64,000 bases of DNA from Roseovarius sp. S88 (GTDB lineage Bacteria > Pseudomonadota > Alphaproteobacteria > Rhodobacterales > Rhodobacteraceae): the NCBI RefSeq assembly GCF_037023735.1, contig NZ_CP146069.1, forward strand, positions 1,653,501 to 1,717,500, in the 5' to 3' direction. How positions within the stretch are numbered: position 1 is the stretch's first letter; each line of letters starts with the position of its first letter. The translations under genes and the position numbers were made by a program. Below are positions 17,261-26,418 of this stretch, in pieces. The notes beneath the pieces were generated by a model that was given only the letters and a program-made list of their open reading frames with translations, did no database searches and was not told the origin of the DNA.

Positions 17261-17327
17261 ATGGGCTTGCCCATGGGGGGTAAGGCGCGCTAAGAGCAGC
17301 GAAAGAATTTAGGAAGAGGGCAGCAGT

Positions 17328-18587
17328 ATGCGGCGTGTCGTTGTCACCGGCCTTGGGCTGGTCACTCCCCTGGCTTCGGGCGTTGAAGAAACTTGGAGCC
17401 GTCTTTTGGATGGACAGTCTGGTGCGGGCACGATCACCCGGTTTGATCCGGTCAATGTTGCGACGAAATATGCCTGCGAAGTGCCGTTAGGCGATGGCAG
17501 CGACGGTACGTTCTGCACTGACGACTACATGGAGCCCAAAGAGCGCCGGAAAGTGGATGACTTTATCTGCTATGGCGTTGCTGCGGCGGATATGGCGGTC
17601 CGCGATGCGAACTGGATGCCAGAAGATGAGGAAAGCCGCTGTCGCACCGGCGTGATGATGGGCTCTGGGATTGGCGGGCTGCGCTCGATCGAAGAGACCA
17701 CGAATATTATCCGCGACAAGGGCGTGCGGCGCGTCTCGCCATTCTTTATTCCCGGTGCGCTGATCAATCTGATCGGCGGTCAGGTGAGTATTCGCTATGG
17801 GTTCAAGGGGCCGAACCACGCGGTTGTCACGGCCTGTTCAACGGGTGCGCATGCAATTGGCGATGCCTCGCGGCTGATTATGTTTGGCGATGCCGATGTG
17901 ATGGTGGCGGGCGGGGCTGAGGCGTCGATCTGCGAGATCGGGATTGCCGGGTTCAATGCATGCAAGGCGCTGTCGACAAAGCGCGCAGATGATCCCAAGG
18001 CGGCAAGTCGCCCTTATGACGCGGATCGGGACGGGTTTGTTATGGGCGAAGGCGCGGGCATGGTTGTGCTTGAGGAGTATGAGCACGCCAAAGCGCGCGG
18101 TGCCAAGATTTACGCCGAAGTCTTGGGGTATGGGTTGTCTGGAGATGCCTATCACATCACTGCGCCCAGCGAGGATGGCGATGGCGGCCTGCGCGCAATG
18201 CAGGCGGCGTTGAAGAATGCGGGTCTGACACCGGCGGATGTAGACTACATCAACGCGCATGGCACATCGACCATGGCGGATACGATTGAGTTGAAGGCGG
18301 TTGAGACGCTGTTGGGCGATGCGGCCTCGAACGCGACGATGTCATCGACCAAATCATCCACCGGGCACCTCTTGGGCGCGGCGGGTGCGATTGAAGCGAT
18401 CTTCTCAATCCTCGCGGTGCGCGATCAGGTGGCACCGCCCACGATCAACCTCGACAATCCGGCCGTGGAGACACCGTTGAACCTCGCGGCGAATGCCAAG
18501 CAAGAACGTGAGATCAATGTGGCGCTTTCCAATAGCTTTGGCTTTGGCGGCACCAACGCTTCGTTGTGTGTTGGGAAGGTGCGGTAA
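17328..18587 (+). CDS. fabF: Beta-ketoacyl-ACP synthase II
   Basis: A 419-residue condensing enzyme of type II fatty acid synthesis that extends acyl-ACP with malonyl-ACP. The nucleophile Cys170 sits in VTACSTGAHA, and the two catalytic His residues lie near 311 (NAHGTST) and 347 (STGHLLGAAG). The C-terminal NSFGFGGTNASL is diagnostic. The start at ATG 17328 follows AGGAAGAGGG. fabF is often directly preceded by acpP; here a HisA-like gene takes that place. The stop overlaps the mltG start by one base. Confidence 0.95.
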   Translation: MRRVVVTGLGLVTPLASGVEETWSRLLDGQSGAGTITRFDPVNVATKYACEVPLGDGSDGTFCTDDYMEPKERRKVDDFICYGVAAADMAVRDANWMPEDEESRCRTGVMMGSGIGGLRSIEETTNIIRDKGVRRVSPFFIPGALINLIGGQVSIRYGFKGPNHAVVTACSTGAHAIGDASRLIMFGDADVMVAGGAEASICEIGIAGFNACKALSTKRADDPKAASRPYDADRDGFVMGEGAGMVVLEEYEHAKARGAKIYAEVLGYGLSGDAYHITAPSEDGDGGLRAMQAALKNAGLTPADVDYINAHGTSTMADTIELKAVETLLGDAASNATMSSTKSSTGHLLGAAGAIEAIFSILAVRDQVAPPTINLDNPAVETPLNLAANAKQEREINVALSNSFGFGGTNASLCVGKVR

Positions 18588-19747
18588 TGTGGCGCAACAT
18601 CGCCTCGAATTTCCTGACTTTGCTGGTGGTGATTGTCTTCCTGCTGGGGGGCGCGATCCTTTGGGGGCAAAACCAGTATAGCAGCGCAGGCCCTTTGGAA
18701 GAGCCGATCTGCCTTCAGGTGCCGCGCGGCAGTTCGATGCGCGGGATTTCGGAAAACCTAGCCGAACAGGGCGCGGTCTCAAACGGTTCGATCTTTCGGA
18801 TTGGTGTGGATTATGCGGACAAGACGCAGCTCTTGAAAGCGGGTAGCTGGTTGATCCCCGAAGGATCGAGCATGAACGAGATTGCCGATATCATCACGCG
18901 CGGCGGGGCGAGTACCTGTGGCACGGAAGTGGTGTATCGGGTCGGGGTGAATTCGGCGCAGGCTGAAGTCAGAGAGCTGGATCCTTCAACCAACAGGTTT
19001 GTGGAACGTGTAGCGTTTGCCGTGGGAGAGGACGTGCCCGCCGACTACACCGAAGTCCGCGAGCAAGCCGATACGCGATACCGTGTTGCCGTGGCCGAAG
19101 GTGTGACCAGCTGGCAGATCGTGAATGCGTTGAATTCGATAGATGCGCTGGAAGGTGAGGTCGCTGAGGTGCCGCCGGAGGGCAGCCTGGCGCCTGACAG
19201 CTATGAATTCAGCTCCGGGGATGACCGTGCCAGCGTGATCCAGCGGATGCGGGACGCGCAAGATGCGATCCTGGCTGAGATCTGGGAAGAGCGCGATGAG
19301 GGTATACCTCTCACAGAGCCTTATGAGGCACTGATCCTTGCGTCAATCATCGAAAAGGAAACCGGGGTGGCCGAAGAACGTGGGCAGGTGGCCAGCGTCT
19401 TTACAAATCGCCTCAGGCAGGGGATGCGTCTTCAGACGGACCCGACCGTGATTTACGGGATTACCAATGGCGAAGGTGTTTTGGGCCGTGGTCTGCGGCA
19501 AAGCGAGTTGCGACGCGCGACGCCCTACAACACCTATGTCATCGAAGGCTTGCCCCCGACGCCAATTGCCAATCCCGGACGCGACAGTATCGAGGCGGCG
19601 GTGAAGCCGTTGGAGACGGACTACATCTTCTTTGTGGCTAAAACGCTCAATCCGCGGGACGGGCATCTCTTTGCGGAAACGCTGGAAGAGCATAACCAGA
19701 ACGTCGCTGCCTACCGCGCGCTGGAGCGGGCGCAGGACGACCAATAG
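18587..19747 (+). CDS. mltG: Endolytic peptidoglycan transglycosylase MltG
   Basis: A 386-residue inner-membrane protein with one N-terminal membrane segment (about residues 5-25) and a periplasmic YceG domain. The catalytic Glu lies at about 256 in LASIIEKETG. LQTDPTVIYGITNGEG and the NTYVIEGLPPTPIANPG region are family signatures. It cleaves nascent glycan strands and acts as a chain-length terminator. ATG 18587 shares one base with the fabF stop (TAATG), so the two genes are coupled. It is followed by the GTA promoter region. Confidence 0.94.
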   Translation: MWRNIASNFLTLLVVIVFLLGGAILWGQNQYSSAGPLEEPICLQVPRGSSMRGISENLAEQGAVSNGSIFRIGVDYADKTQLLKAGSWLIPEGSSMNEIADIITRGGASTCGTEVVYRVGVNSAQAEVRELDPSTNRFVERVAFAVGEDVPADYTEVREQADTRYRVAVAEGVTSWQIVNALNSIDALEGEVAEVPPEGSLAPDSYEFSSGDDRASVIQRMRDAQDAILAEIWEERDEGIPLTEPYEALILASIIEKETGVAEERGQVASVFTNRLRQGMRLQTDPTVIYGITNGEGVLGRGLRQSELRRATPYNTYVIEGLPPTPIANPGRDSIEAAVKPLETDYIFFVAKTLNPRDGHLFAETLEEHNQNVAAYRALERAQDDQ

Positions 19748-19923
19748 CATTTTCCACGGCCTGAACCATGTGTTGCGGCCCCCGATCGGGGTGCGCACGG
19801 TTTGCGTAATGTTTGTTAAGCCTGATTGAGCAGAGTTGTCTCACGTGCCTTAGCGGGTCGGGGGTATTGCCCCGCTTCTCAGGCGCTGTCGAAACAAACA
19901 CCAATGAGGTCAAAACCCCGCTT
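19748..19923 (+). promoter_or_regulatory. Leader and promoter region of the GTA cluster
   Basis: The 176 bases between mltG and GTA g1 hold no gene. They include a perfect CCCCGATCGGGG dyad (19780-19791) and a second stem-loop (AGCGGG at 19852, CCCGCT at 19871) close to g1. In Rhodobacter capsulatus the GTA cluster is transcribed from a single upstream promoter that needs GafA, so this is the expected control site. I cannot identify a specific box. Confidence 0.4.
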
Positions 19924-20274
19924 ATGCCCTTGATTACAATCAGTGAAACTCCCAGCGGATTGACCGAGGCGGTTGACACGCTGGAACGTCAGCTTGCCGA
20001 TATGCGCAAGGAGCTGTCGGCGATGTATGATCGGGTCCAGCTTGGTGAATTCGGCGAGTTGAAGAATGCATCCAAGGTGATTGCCGACATCCGGCAATGG
20101 CTCAGGATCGCCATCGAAGCGGAGGCGCAACTTGCAAACCGAGAAAAACAAGAGCTTGGCATCAGCCTGTCCTACGGACTCGATCTTGACCGGGCAAAAG
20201 AGACGATTGGATGTGAACTGGATCGTCTCAGAAGAGCCCGAGATACAGGCGGAGTTTCTCGACAATCTGAGTGA
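19924..20274 (+). CDS. GTA g1, small terminase-like protein
   Basis: A 116-residue protein at the position of R. capsulatus GTA orfg1, which has been assigned as the small terminase (DNA-recognition) subunit. It is mostly helical and likely forms a coiled coil (VDTLERQLADMRKELSAMYD, LRIAIEAEAQLANREKQELG). I chose ATG 19924 (MPLITISETPSG). An in-frame start at 19813 lies in the leader. Its end overlaps the start of the large terminase gene. The assignment rests on position and general character more than on motifs. Confidence 0.75.
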   Translation: MPLITISETPSGLTEAVDTLERQLADMRKELSAMYDRVQLGEFGELKNASKVIADIRQWLRIAIEAEAQLANREKQELGISLSYGLDLDRAKETIGCELDRLRRARDTGGVSRQSE

Positions 20275-21543
20275 CGGTGAAACGATGGCCTTGCCCTATC
20301 TCTTTGAGTTTTGGGCGATGGATCATCAATTGCCACCGACGGGTAAGTGGCGGTCCTGGGTGATCATGGGGGGCGCGGCGCGGGAAAGACGCGTGCTGGG
20401 GCCGAATGGGTGCGTGCACAGGTTGAAGGGTCACGGCCGCTTTATCCGGGCAAGTGCCGGCGTATGGCTTTGGTTGGGGAAACGATTGACCAGGTGCGTG
20501 AGGTCATGGTCTTTGGCGAGAGTGGCATTCTGGCCTGTTCTCCGCCTGACCGGCGGCCTGTTTGGCAGCCAACACGCAAGCGGCTTTTGTGGCCCAACGG
20601 GGCAATAGCGCAGATTTTCTCGGCGCATGACCCTGAGAGCCTGCGCGGCCCGCAATTTGATGGGGCCTGGGTGGATGAAATGGCCAAATGGCGAAAGGCG
20701 CGGGAAACGTGGGACATGCTGCAATTTGGGTTGCGGCTTGGGGGAGACCCGCGTGTGTGCGTCACCACCACGCCGCGCAATATCGGGGTTCTCAAAGAGC
20801 TGCTGGAACGCGACTCGACGGTCATCACCCATGCCGCGACTGAAGCCAATCGCGCGCGTTTGGCGCAGAGTTTCCTTGAGGAGGTGCAGGCGCGGTATGC
20901 GGGCACGCTCTTGGGGCGGCAGGAACTGGAAGGACTTTTGATCGACAAGGTGGACGGGGCGCTTTGGACGCCCTCGGGTCTTGAAGCGGCGCGTATTGAT
21001 GAGGTGCCGGAACTTGACCGGATTGTTGTCGCGATTGATCCGCCTGTAACGGGGCGGGCCGGGTCGGATGAATGTGGGATCGTGGTGGCGGGCGCCGTGA
21101 CCAAGGGACCGGTGCAGGATTGGCGGGCCTATGTGCTGGCCGATGGCAGCATTGGAGAGGCCAGTCCGATGACCTGGGCAAGTGCCGCAATCAGAGCGAT
21201 GGAACAGTTTGGGGCGGATCGTTTGGTGGCAGAGGTCAACCAAGGGGGTGACATGGTGGCAGAGGTGATCCGCAATGTGGATCCGTTGGTACCGGTAAAA
21301 ACCGTCCATGCGACACGCGGCAAGACGGCGCGAGCCGAGCCGGTGGCGGCGCTCTATGAGCAGGGCCGGGTGAAGCATGTGCGCGGCCTGGCTGAACTGG
21401 AAGACCAGATGTGTGCGATGAGCGTCAAGGGATTTGAAGGCGCAGGCAGCCCCGACCGGGTGGATGCACTGGTCTGGGCTTTGAGCGAATTGATGATCGA
21501 ACCGGCCGCGCAATGGCGCAACCCTCAGGTGCGTACGGTCTAA
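20213..21543 (+). pseudogene. GTA g2, large terminase (ATPase/nuclease), frameshifted in Walker A
   Basis: Two overlapping frames make up one terminase of about 443 residues. The first, probably from GTG 20213, encodes ALPYLFEFWAMDHQLPP and WRSWVIMGG, then goes out of frame. The second resumes exactly with RGAGKTRAGAEWVRAQVEG. Adding one G to the G6 run at 20368-20373 restores GGRGAGKTR, the Walker A loop. Further on are Walker B-like FDGAWVDEMAKW, VCVTTTPRN, and the C-terminal RNaseH-like nuclease (VVAIDPPVTG, AEVNQGGDMVAEVI). The protein would pump host DNA into particles. If the frameshift is real, packaging should fail. Alternatives are a sequencing error or slippage at the G run. Confidence 0.85.
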
Positions 21544-21635
21544 TAAACCTTTCGTAAACCTTTGCGGTTTTGATGTCCATCGAGGTTGAGAGCAGCAGGT
21601 TTTCAGCAAGGTGACGGGTCAAGGAGACCTCAGAT

Positions 21636-22820
21636 ATGGTACTGAAATTATTTCGCAATTCTCGCGTTCAACGAGCTGCGCCCGAACAAAAGGCAAGTGC
21701 CGTGGGTCGCGCCGCGGCCTGGCACAGTGCAGGGCGCGTGGCGTGGTCTCCGCGCGATGCGGCGACATTGACGCGCACGGGGTTTCTGGGCAATCCGGTT
21801 GGATTTCGCTGTGTGAAGATGGTGGCCGAGGCGGCGGCGTCTTTGCCGCTCGTCTTGCAGGACCGTCAGACACGATATTCCGAGCATCCGGCCTTGGATC
21901 TGGTGCGGCGGCCCAATCCGGTGCAGGGGCGTGCGGAGCTCTTTGAGGCTCTATACGGCCAACTTCTGTTGACCGGGAACGGGTATCTTGAGGCGGTTGC
22001 CTCACCTGAGGGTGGCTTGCCCATGGAATTGCACGTGTTGCGGTCGGACCGTATGAGCGTCGTGCCGGGCAGTGATGGCTGGCCCGTGGGATATGAATAC
22101 AGTGTCGGTGGCCGCGCGCATCGGTTTGATGTGGGCGAGGGGCCATCTCCGGTCTGCCATATCAAGAGCTTTCACCCACAAGATGACCATTACGGCGTGT
22201 CGCCGATGCAGGCTGCGGCGCGGGCGGTGGATGTGCACAATTCGGCGGCGCATTGGTCCAAGGCTCTTTTGGACAATGCGGCACGCCCAAGCGGTGCGAT
22301 TGTGTTCTCTGGTGCGGATGGTCAAGGTACGCTCTCGCATGATCAGTATGACCGGTTGGTCAATGAGATGGAGAGCCACCATCAGGGCGCGCGCAATGCC
22401 GGGCGACCGATGCTGCTTGAAGGCGGGCTGGATTGGAAGCCGATGGGCTTTTCGCCCTCGGACATGGAATTCCAGAAAACCAAGGAGAGTGCGGCGCGTG
22501 AGATTGCGCTGGCCTTTGGGGTGCCGCCGATGCTGCTCGGGATTCCGGGTGATGCGACCTATGCCAATTACCAAGAGGCCAACCGCGCTTTTTACCGGCT
22601 GACAGTGCTGCCCTTGGTGTCGCGAGTGGCGGCGAGCGTGGCGGATTGGCTTTCTAGCTATTCCATTGATGTGTTCGAGCTTCGACCTGATCTGGATCAG
22701 GTGCCAGCTCTTTCAGCAGAGCGTGATGCCCAATGGACACGGGTCACAGCGGCGACATTCTTGAGTGATGATGAAAAGCGCGCATTGCTTGGTCTGGCGA
22801 CGAAGGGTGCGGGCGCATGA
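21636..22820 (+). CDS. GTA g3, portal protein (HK97 family)
   Basis: A 394-residue HK97-type portal protein. It forms the ring at one capsid vertex through which DNA enters and the tail attaches. Recognisable segments are GFRCVKMVAEAAASLPLVL, HPALDLVRRPNP, LYGQLLLTGNGYLE, HIKSFHPQDDHYGVSPMQAA and the C-terminal KTKESAAREIALAFGVPPML. It starts at ATG 21636, and the stop overlaps the next gene by four bases (ATGA). Order and size match GTA clusters of Rhodobacterales. Confidence 0.93.
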   Translation: MVLKLFRNSRVQRAAPEQKASAVGRAAAWHSAGRVAWSPRDAATLTRTGFLGNPVGFRCVKMVAEAAASLPLVLQDRQTRYSEHPALDLVRRPNPVQGRAELFEALYGQLLLTGNGYLEAVASPEGGLPMELHVLRSDRMSVVPGSDGWPVGYEYSVGGRAHRFDVGEGPSPVCHIKSFHPQDDHYGVSPMQAAARAVDVHNSAAHWSKALLDNAARPSGAIVFSGADGQGTLSHDQYDRLVNEMESHHQGARNAGRPMLLEGGLDWKPMGFSPSDMEFQKTKESAAREIALAFGVPPMLLGIPGDATYANYQEANRAFYRLTVLPLVSRVAASVADWLSSYSIDVFELRPDLDQVPALSAERDAQWTRVTAATFLSDDEKRALLGLATKGAGA

Positions 22821-23119
22821 ACTCTGATGACACAAACAACGACCTAGACGGGCTTTATGCCTCGTTTGACGGCACGCAAGCCATGTTTCGGCATGTGGAG
22901 CGGCGGCTGACCTCGCTGGAGCTGAGCGTTGCGGCGATGGAGACCGAGCGTGCGGTAAGCGAGGAAAAACAGAAGTTCATGGATTCGCGTTTTAACCAAA
23001 TTGACCGAAGGCTGGAAAAGATCGACGGGCATGTTTCGCGGCTGGTCTGGCTTATCATCGCGGCCATTCTGGGGGGGTTCATGTCGTTTGTTATGCAGGG
23101 GAGTATGCTTGGTGTTTAA
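22817..23119 (+). CDS. GTA g3.5, small coiled-coil membrane protein
   Basis: A 100-residue protein. Residues 20-75 form a heptad-like coiled coil (VERRLTSLELSVAAMETERA, KFMDSRFNQIDRRLEKI). A single C-terminal membrane helix follows (VWLIIAAILGGFMSFVM). It starts at the ATGA overlap with the portal gene. A small membrane-anchored gene in this place is usual in GTA clusters (orfg3.5), but its function is not established. It might tether assembling heads to the membrane. Confidence 0.8.
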   Translation: MNSDDTNNDLDGLYASFDGTQAMFRHVERRLTSLELSVAAMETERAVSEEKQKFMDSRFNQIDRRLEKIDGHVSRLVWLIIAAILGGFMSFVMQGSMLGV

Positions 23120-23525
23120 GTTCACGAAATTCTCCAGCAGCTTGCTGGTGGTTGGCATGTCGCTCGCCTTGACACCTGCGTTTTTTGCGGTCGGACCGGT
23201 CCTTGAGGCGCGTTGGTTTCCCGTGGTGCGGGACGTGGAACTGAGCCACGATGAGGAAACCCGCGAAGGCACGAGTTTTTATGTACGATTCCGCAAAGTG
23301 CGGCACTGCGAGTTTCTCGCGCTGGTCTGGTACGAGGGGCCGGTGCGGTTGAGCGTGGATTTTGAGCCACATGGTGAGGATATCCCCGAAACGCGCCCAT
23401 TGGGCGCGCAGTATGCCGGACCTTGGCTGGTGCGCGATTTGCACGGCATCAAGGACAGTCGGGCCCATGTCTATCACCGCTGTCATCCGCTTTGGACGAC
23501 GATCACCACATTTTTCGAAGGTTAA
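23112..23525 (+). CDS. Extra small exported protein inside the GTA cluster
   Basis: A protein of about 137 residues starting at GTG 23112 (or TTG 23109), overlapping g3.5 by eight bases. The N terminus is a signal peptide or anchor (SSLLVVGMSLALTPAFFAVG). The mature part is beta-rich with two Cys residues (RHCEFLALVWYEG, HRCHPLWTT) that could form a disulfide in the periplasm. I know no family for it, and R. capsulatus has no named GTA gene at this place. Tight packing suggests expression with the GTA genes. Confidence 0.7.
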   Translation: MFKFTKFSSSLLVVGMSLALTPAFFAVGPVLEARWFPVVRDVELSHDEETREGTSFYVRFRKVRHCEFLALVWYEGPVRLSVDFEPHGEDIPETRPLGAQYAGPWLVRDLHGIKDSRAHVYHRCHPLWTTITTFFEG

Positions 23526-23559
23526 CGTCCGCGGAAGCGTGGACGAAAGGAGCAAAAAG

Positions 23560-24114
23560 ATGCAGATCGAAACCGGGCTTGAGCGCAAGTTTTGCCGATT
23601 TGATGATGACCTGACGGTGACTGATGGCACGCGCATCGAAGGGTATGCCAGCTATTTTGGCCGCAAGGACCGTGGCGGCGATGTGGTTGAGCGCGGGGCG
23701 TATTCCGGGTCGTTGCGGCGGCTTGCCGAAGAAGGGCGCCGGATCAAGATGCTTTGGCAGCATGATCCGGCCCAGCCTATCGGTGTCTGGGACGAGGTGC
23801 GCGAAGACGACAAGGGGCTTTATGTCAAGGGCCGGCTTCTGGATGGCATAGAGCGCGCCCGAGAAGCGGCCACGTTGATTGCAGCACAGGCCATTGACGG
23901 GCTGAGCATTGGCTATCGCACCGTCAAGGCGGTGAAAGATGACAAGGGCCAGCGGCTCTTGAAGGAACTGGAGCTTTGGGAGGTGTCGCTTGTGACCTTC
24001 CCTATGCTGCCCAGTGCGCGGGTGGGGGCCAAGGACGATACCCTGGTCAGCGACACTTTGCGTGAATTGGCGGCGGCCCTTGAGGACGCCCGACAGGAGA
24101 TCGCGCAGATGTAG
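23560..24114 (+). CDS. GTA g4, prohead maturation protease
   Basis: A 184-residue HK97-family serine protease that trims the capsid protein during assembly. The likely catalytic His lies in LWQHDPAQPIG and Ser in IDGLSIGYRT. The opening RIEGYASYFGRKDRGGDVV and closing LWEVSLVTFPMLPSA are typical. ATG 23560 follows AAAGGAGC and is preferred over an upstream in-frame start within the preceding gene. Confidence 0.92.
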   Translation: MQIETGLERKFCRFDDDLTVTDGTRIEGYASYFGRKDRGGDVVERGAYSGSLRRLAEEGRRIKMLWQHDPAQPIGVWDEVREDDKGLYVKGRLLDGIERAREAATLIAAQAIDGLSIGYRTVKAVKDDKGQRLLKELELWEVSLVTFPMLPSARVGAKDDTLVSDTLRELAAALEDARQEIAQM

Positions 24115-24153
24115 TGGCGCGCCCCTAACCACGAAACCAAACAGGATCGAGAA

Positions 24154-25335
24154 ATGAGCAACACCGAGACGCGGTCTCGGGCCGGGGAAGATCTGTCTCC
24201 GGTCACCGAGATCAAGGCCGCCATGGCGGGATTTGTCAGCGACCTCAAAGGCTTTCAGGCCGACATTCAACAGCGACTTCAGCAACAGGACGACAAGATG
24301 ACAAAGATGGAACGTAAATCAATGGGGCCCAAACGCCCGGTACTTTCGCAAAATGCGCAAGCCGATGCGCCACATCAAAAGGCGTTCGGGTCTTACCTGC
24401 GCTCAGGCAACGATGATGGCCTGCGGGGGCTGGAGTTGGAAGGCAAGGCGCTGAGCACAGCCGTTGCGGCGGAAGGTGGGTATCTGGTTGATCCAGAGAC
24501 TTCGGCCACGATCAAAAGCGTTCTGGGCAGCACCGCGTCGGTGCGTGCGATTGCTAATGTGGTCGAGGTCGAAGCCACGTCTTATGATGTGCTGATCGAC
24601 CACACGGATATAGGTCATGGCTGGGCCTCTGAGACCGGTGATGCAACCGAGACGTCAACACCGTCGATTGATCGGATTTCCATTCCACTGCACGAGCTCA
24701 ATGCGCTGCCGAAGGCATCGCAACGCCTGCTGGATGACAGCGCGTTTGATATTGAAGCCTGGCTGGCTGGCCGCATTGCCGACAAGTTTGCCCGCGCAGA
24801 GGCGGCGGCATTTGTGAATGGCGATGGTGTAGACAAGCCAACTGGCTTTCTGACGCATTCAATTGTGGCCAATGGCGGCTGGAGCTGGGGCAATCTGGGC
24901 TATGTGGCCACCGGCGCAGACGGCGATTTCAACGGGGCGGACGCGATTGTTGATTTGGCCTATGCGCTTGGCGCGCAGTACCGCGCAAATGGCACATTTG
25001 TGATGAATTCCAAGACGGCTGGTGCCGTGCGCAAGCTGAAGGATGCCGATGGGCGGTTCCTGTGGTCAGATGGTCTGGCTGCTGGGGAGCCTGCGCGTTT
25101 GCTGGGCTATCCGGTGCTGATTGCCGAGGACATGCCGGACATTGCAAGTGACGCGACCGCGATTGCATTCGGGGATTTCAGCGCAGGCTATACTGTGGCG
25201 GAACGCCCTGATCTGCGGGTGCTGCGCGATCCGTTCTCGGCCAAGCCGCATGTTCTGTTCTACGCCACCAAGCGCGTGGGCGGTGATGTGAGCGACTTTG
25301 CGGCGATCAAACTGCTGAAATTCGGCCTGACCTGA
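24154..25335 (+). CDS. GTA g5, major capsid protein (HK97 fold)
   Basis: A 393-residue HK97-type capsid protein. The first 80-100 residues form a coiled-coil scaffolding segment (SDLKGFQADIQQRLQQQDDK) expected to be removed by the g4 protease. The mature shell domain follows (FGSYLRSGNDDGLRGLELEG, LSTAVAAEGGYLVDPETSAT, GDFSAGYTVAERPDLRVLRD). It starts at ATG 24154, 40 bases after g4. It builds the small GTA head. Confidence 0.95.
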   Translation: MSNTETRSRAGEDLSPVTEIKAAMAGFVSDLKGFQADIQQRLQQQDDKMTKMERKSMGPKRPVLSQNAQADAPHQKAFGSYLRSGNDDGLRGLELEGKALSTAVAAEGGYLVDPETSATIKSVLGSTASVRAIANVVEVEATSYDVLIDHTDIGHGWASETGDATETSTPSIDRISIPLHELNALPKASQRLLDDSAFDIEAWLAGRIADKFARAEAAAFVNGDGVDKPTGFLTHSIVANGGWSWGNLGYVATGADGDFNGADAIVDLAYALGAQYRANGTFVMNSKTAGAVRKLKDADGRFLWSDGLAAGEPARLLGYPVLIAEDMPDIASDATAIAFGDFSAGYTVAERPDLRVLRDPFSAKPHVLFYATKRVGGDVSDFAAIKLLKFGLT

Positions 25336-25480
25336 GCCTTGGCTCTTGTGATCGGGGGTATGCGCCCCCGGTCTTGACCTGCGCATCTTGCGAGCGACCA
25401 GGCGCGTCTCCTTGGTTTGGTGTGAGATCGGGTGCGTGGTATCGAGCAAGGAGATGTGTTGGAATTTCTGGAGTGAAACC

Positions 25481-26083
25481 ATGATGTTAATTGAAGAGAC
25501 TGCCGTTTCTCAATCCGCGCTCCCGCTGGATGAGTTCAAGTCGCATCTCAAAATGGGAACCGGATTTTCAGATGCGGATGTGCAGGATCCGTTGCTGGAG
25601 AGCTATCTGCGTGCGGCTGTGTCGGCGATTGAGGCGCGTACTGGAAAAATTCTGATCACGCGCAGCTTTTCATGGTCACTGACCCGGTGGTGGGATGCCT
25701 CGGGTCAGGCCCTTCCAGTGGCACCAGTGAGCGACGTGATCTCACTCATTTTGCGCAACCGGATTGACGAAGAAGAAACCATCGACAGCTCGCATTATGT
25801 GCTGGAGCGGGACGCGCAACGCCCCATCCTGCGGCCCGCGGGCAGTGCTTTGCCCGGGGTGCCTCCGGGTGGGGTTGTGGAGCTCTCATTCGTGGCGGGC
25901 TACGCCAGCGATTGGGGCGGGTTGCCCGCCGATCTTGGGCAGGCAGTCATTCTACTGGCGGCGTATTACTATGAGAACCGTCATGACACCGGGCGCGGCG
26001 AGACCGACATGCCGTTTGGCGTCAAATCCCTGATCGAGCGTTACCGGACAGTCCGGCTTTTGAGCGGAGGGCGTTTGTCATGA
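25481..26083 (+). CDS. GTA g6, head-tail connector (adaptor)
   Basis: A 200-residue protein of the phage connector type (DUF/gp6-like helical N domain: LDEFKSHLKMGTGFSDADVQ, SYLRAAVSAIEARTGK). The C-terminal part is strongly helical (LGQAVILLAAYYYENRH). It corresponds to the R. capsulatus adaptor (orfg6), which sits below the portal ring. I chose ATG 25481 after CTGGAG; the next codon is also ATG. The stop overlaps g7 by four bases. Confidence 0.88.
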   Translation: MMLIEETAVSQSALPLDEFKSHLKMGTGFSDADVQDPLLESYLRAAVSAIEARTGKILITRSFSWSLTRWWDASGQALPVAPVSDVISLILRNRIDEEETIDSSHYVLERDAQRPILRPAGSALPGVPPGGVVELSFVAGYASDWGGLPADLGQAVILLAAYYYENRHDTGRGETDMPFGVKSLIERYRTVRLLSGGRLS

Positions 26084-26418
26084 ACGGCCCTCGTCTCAAC
26101 CGGCATTTGATGCTGGAACATCGGGAACGCACGCCGGATGGTGCCGGTGGATTTGATGACACATGGGTGTCCCTGGGCGCGGTTTGGGCCGACGTCCAGG
26201 CGCGCACGGGCCGTGATGCTGCAGGGGAAGCGGTGAGCCTGTCGACGACTGGGTATCGCATCATCGTGCGAGCGGCCCCATATGGTGCGCCGTCGCGTCC
26301 CACTCCGGGTCAGCGATTTCGCGAAGGTCTACGCATTTTTCGCATTCAGGCCGTGGCCGAAGCAGATGCGCATGCGCGCTACCTGACCTGTTTTTGCGAA
26401 GAGGAGGTGGCGCTATGA
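26080..26418 (+). CDS. GTA g7, head-tail joining protein (stopper)
   Basis: A 112-residue phage head-closure-type protein (DGAGGFDDTWVSLGAVWADV, AVSLSTTGYRIIVR, GQRFREGLRIFRIQAVAEAD). It would close the connector after DNA loading. It starts in an ATGA overlap with g6 and ends four bases into g8, so translation of the three is coupled. Confidence 0.9.
   Translation: MNGPRLNRHLMLEHRERTPDGAGGFDDTWVSLGAVWADVQARTGRDAAGEAVSLSTTGYRIIVRAAPYGAPSRPTPGQRFREGLRIFRIQAVAEADAHARYLTCFCEEEVAL

Noticed and set aside
20431..21609. Long open frame antisense to the GTA terminase
   Set aside because: A shadow of a high-GC gene; no motif, no ribosome-binding site, and the sense strand encodes clear terminase motifs.
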